Origin: Acidobacteriota bacterium
GTDB lineage: Bacteria; Acidobacteriota; Blastocatellia; Pyrinomonadales; Pyrinomonadaceae
Direction of reading: 5' to 3'
NCBI GenBank assembly: GCA_020201365.1
Contig: JAIVGV010000318.1
Location: 1 to 14,749 of the forward strand
DNA length: 14,749 nt
The stretch's first letter is position 1. Each line of letters starts with the position of its first letter. The notes under the pieces were generated by a model, which worked only from the letters and a program-made list of their open reading frames with translations, was not told the origin of the DNA and searched no databases. This document shows positions 13,374 through 14,749 of the stretch, one piece after another. Both the position numbers and the translations under genes were made by a program.

Positions 13374-14749
13374 ATGCGTAAGACCACTCTGCTCATGACG
13401 ACCGCCGCGCTCGCCGCCGCGCTCGTCGTCGCCACCGCCGCCGCCTGCGCGAGCGGCAGGGGCGCGACCGTCGCCGCCCAGCCTTCGACCGCCGCGGATC
13501 AAAATCAGAAGGGCGTCACGCCCGCGAGCTTCGTCCGCGTCGAGGGCGCGGACCTGAGCGCGCGGCTCGAAGCCGCCGCACGGCGCGCGCGCGCAGACAA
13601 CGCGCAGAAGCCCTACTGGACTGCCTACTCGTTCGACGTGCGACCGGGCGTCGCGGTCGATCCGGACGGCGGCGAGTTCCACGGGAGCATGAACGGCTTC
13701 GGCGGCATCTACGTCTTCTCCGGCACGAACTCCGCCGGGATGACCGTCGAGACGCGCAACCTCGGCGTCTTCCTCCTGCGCTCGCCCTCTTCGAACGCGA
13801 TCACGCGCATGGAGGTTTACAACCTCGACCGCACGCGCGAGTACAGCGGCTATCAGGTCTATTTCACCGGGCGCGCGTCGAACGACGAGAGTTTGAACTT
13901 CCTGCGCGGCATCGCCGAGGGCGCGTCAGCCCCATCCGCGAACCGCGAGGGGATGCTCAACGAGCGCGCCACGCTCGCCATCGCGCTGCACGACGATCCG
14001 CGCGTCGCCGACCTGCTCAAGAACTTCGTCCGCACCTCGCAGAATCGCGCCGTGCGCTCGTCGTCGGTTTACTGGCTCGGCGCCATCGGCGGCGAGACAC
14101 AGTTCCTCGCCGGGATCGTCTCCAACACGAACGAAGACCGTGAGCTGCGCAAGCACGCCGCGCACGCCATCGGCGAGAGCCGCGACCGCGCCGCGCTCAC
14201 GGCGCTGCAAACGCTCTACGACAAAACTTCCGAGCGCGAGATTCGCCAGTCAATCGTCCACGCCGCCGCCGAGAACGAGGACAGGGACACGGCTTTCGCG
14301 TTCGTCCTGCGCGCCGCGCGCTCGGACTCGGATCGCGAGGTGAGGAAGTCTGCCGTGCACGCGCTCGGCGAGTTCGGCGAGCGCGCGGTTGACGAACTCT
14401 CGCGCATCTACTCGAACGACGCGGACATGGACGTGAGGCGCACGGCGGTGCACGCGCTCTCCGAGGTGGAGAGCCCGCGCGCCGAGGCGAAGCTCGCCGA
14501 GATCGCGCGCGACCAGAGCGCGCCCTCTGACCTGCGCGTCGTCGCGCTCCACCAGCTCGGCGAGCGCGACACGGACGCCGCCGCCGCCGACCTGATCAAA
14601 ATCTACGACGCGGATCGCGCCCAGCCGGTGCGCGCCGCCGTCCTGCACTCGCTCTCCGAGATGAAGTCGCAGCGCGCCGAGGACAAGCTGTTCGAGGTCG
14701 CGCGCTCGGGCGAAGACACGGGGATGCGCACGGTCGCGCTGCACATGCT
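13374..14749 (+). CDS. Exported HEAT-repeat protein, partial at right edge
   Basis: A second HEAT protein, open for 458 codons to the window end with no stop, so the C-terminus is missing. It starts 52 bases after the previous stop, with AAAGGAA before the ATG. The N-terminus (MRKTTLLMTTAALAAALVVA, then TAAACASG) is an export signal. A cysteine after AAA could be a lipoprotein acylation site, but the box is not canonical. A non-repeat domain (about 45-190) is Gly/aromatic-rich, with strand-like segments (GGIYVFSGTNSAG, YQVYFTG), and differs from the TPR front of the neighbour. HEAT units follow (HAIGESRD, HALGEFGE, HALSEVES, HQLGERDT, HSLSEMKS), again with LGE and LSE forms and a histidine in nearly every unit. 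It is a paralogue of the upstream gene in its HEAT part. Likely the same operon. Confidence 0.9.
   Translation, partial: MRKTTLLMTTAALAAALVVATAAACASGRGATVAAQPSTAADQNQKGVTPASFVRVEGADLSARLEAAARRARADNAQKPYWTAYSFDVRPGVAVDPDGGEFHGSMNGFGGIYVFSGTNSAGMTVETRNLGVFLLRSPSSNAITRMEVYNLDRTREYSGYQVYFTGRASNDESLNFLRGIAEGASAPSANREGMLNERATLAIALHDDPRVADLLKNFVRTSQNRAVRSSSVYWLGAIGGETQFLAGIVSNTNEDRELRKHAAHAIGESRDRAALTALQTLYDKTSEREIRQSIVHAAAENEDRDTAFAFVLRAARSDSDREVRKSAVHALGEFGERAVDELSRIYSNDADMDVRRTAVHALSEVESPRAEAKLAEIARDQSAPSDLRVVALHQLGERDTDAAAADLIKIYDADRAQPVRAAVLHSLSEMKSQRAEDKLFEVARSGEDTGMRTVALHM

Noticed and set aside
11876..13435. 519-codon minus-strand frame with repeated motifs
   Set aside because: Its repetition is the antisense reading of the HEAT repeats.

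Overview
This is a GC-rich (roughly 70%) bacterial chromosomal segment with no rRNA, tRNA, CRISPR array or recognisable transposase. The mix of genes suggests an Acidobacteriota genome, possibly Blastocatellia-like. That placement is inference: it rests on an ECF sigma factor and zinc-finger anti-sigma factor followed by tandem secreted HEAT-repeat proteins, a cluster of REC-domain proteins, and a Tat-type dienelactone hydrolase start.

Left part (1-2463): the minus strand carries a short-chain dehydrogenase with a C-terminal membrane anchor that runs off the left edge, and a small hydrophilic 80-residue protein. Between them are short repeats, including a dispersed-repeat-like element. On the plus strand is a decayed fragment of a copper/heavy-metal P-type ATPase. 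The rest of 1423-2463 shows no convincing gene.

Middle part (2464-8232): five genes, all with receiver (REC) domains. They are an NtrC-type sigma-54 activator, a stand-alone receiver on the minus strand converging on it (with a strong hairpin between the two stop codons), and a three-gene plus-strand run. The run holds a REC-HD-GYP protein, a soluble REC-histidine kinase, and a receiver with a short C-terminal extension whose start overlaps the kinase stop (ATGA). None of the five has a visible transmembrane or extracytoplasmic sensor domain, so this looks like a cytoplasmic phosphotransfer hub with c-di-GMP hydrolysis and sigma-54 transcription as outputs.

Right part (8233-14749): a secreted protein of unknown function ends at a clear intrinsic terminator. 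An ECF sigma factor follows, then a dienelactone hydrolase whose front has been deleted with a frame change, then a membrane-bound zinc-finger anti-sigma factor. Two adjacent exported HEAT-repeat proteins end the window, the second cut by the right edge. Same-strand order and short gaps suggest an envelope-stress operon.

Two genes (P-type ATPase and dienelactone hydrolase) look like products of internal deletion. Across the window, codon choice avoids GTCGAC, plus-strand ATCGAC and nearly all GTCTAC, although neighbouring hexamers are common.
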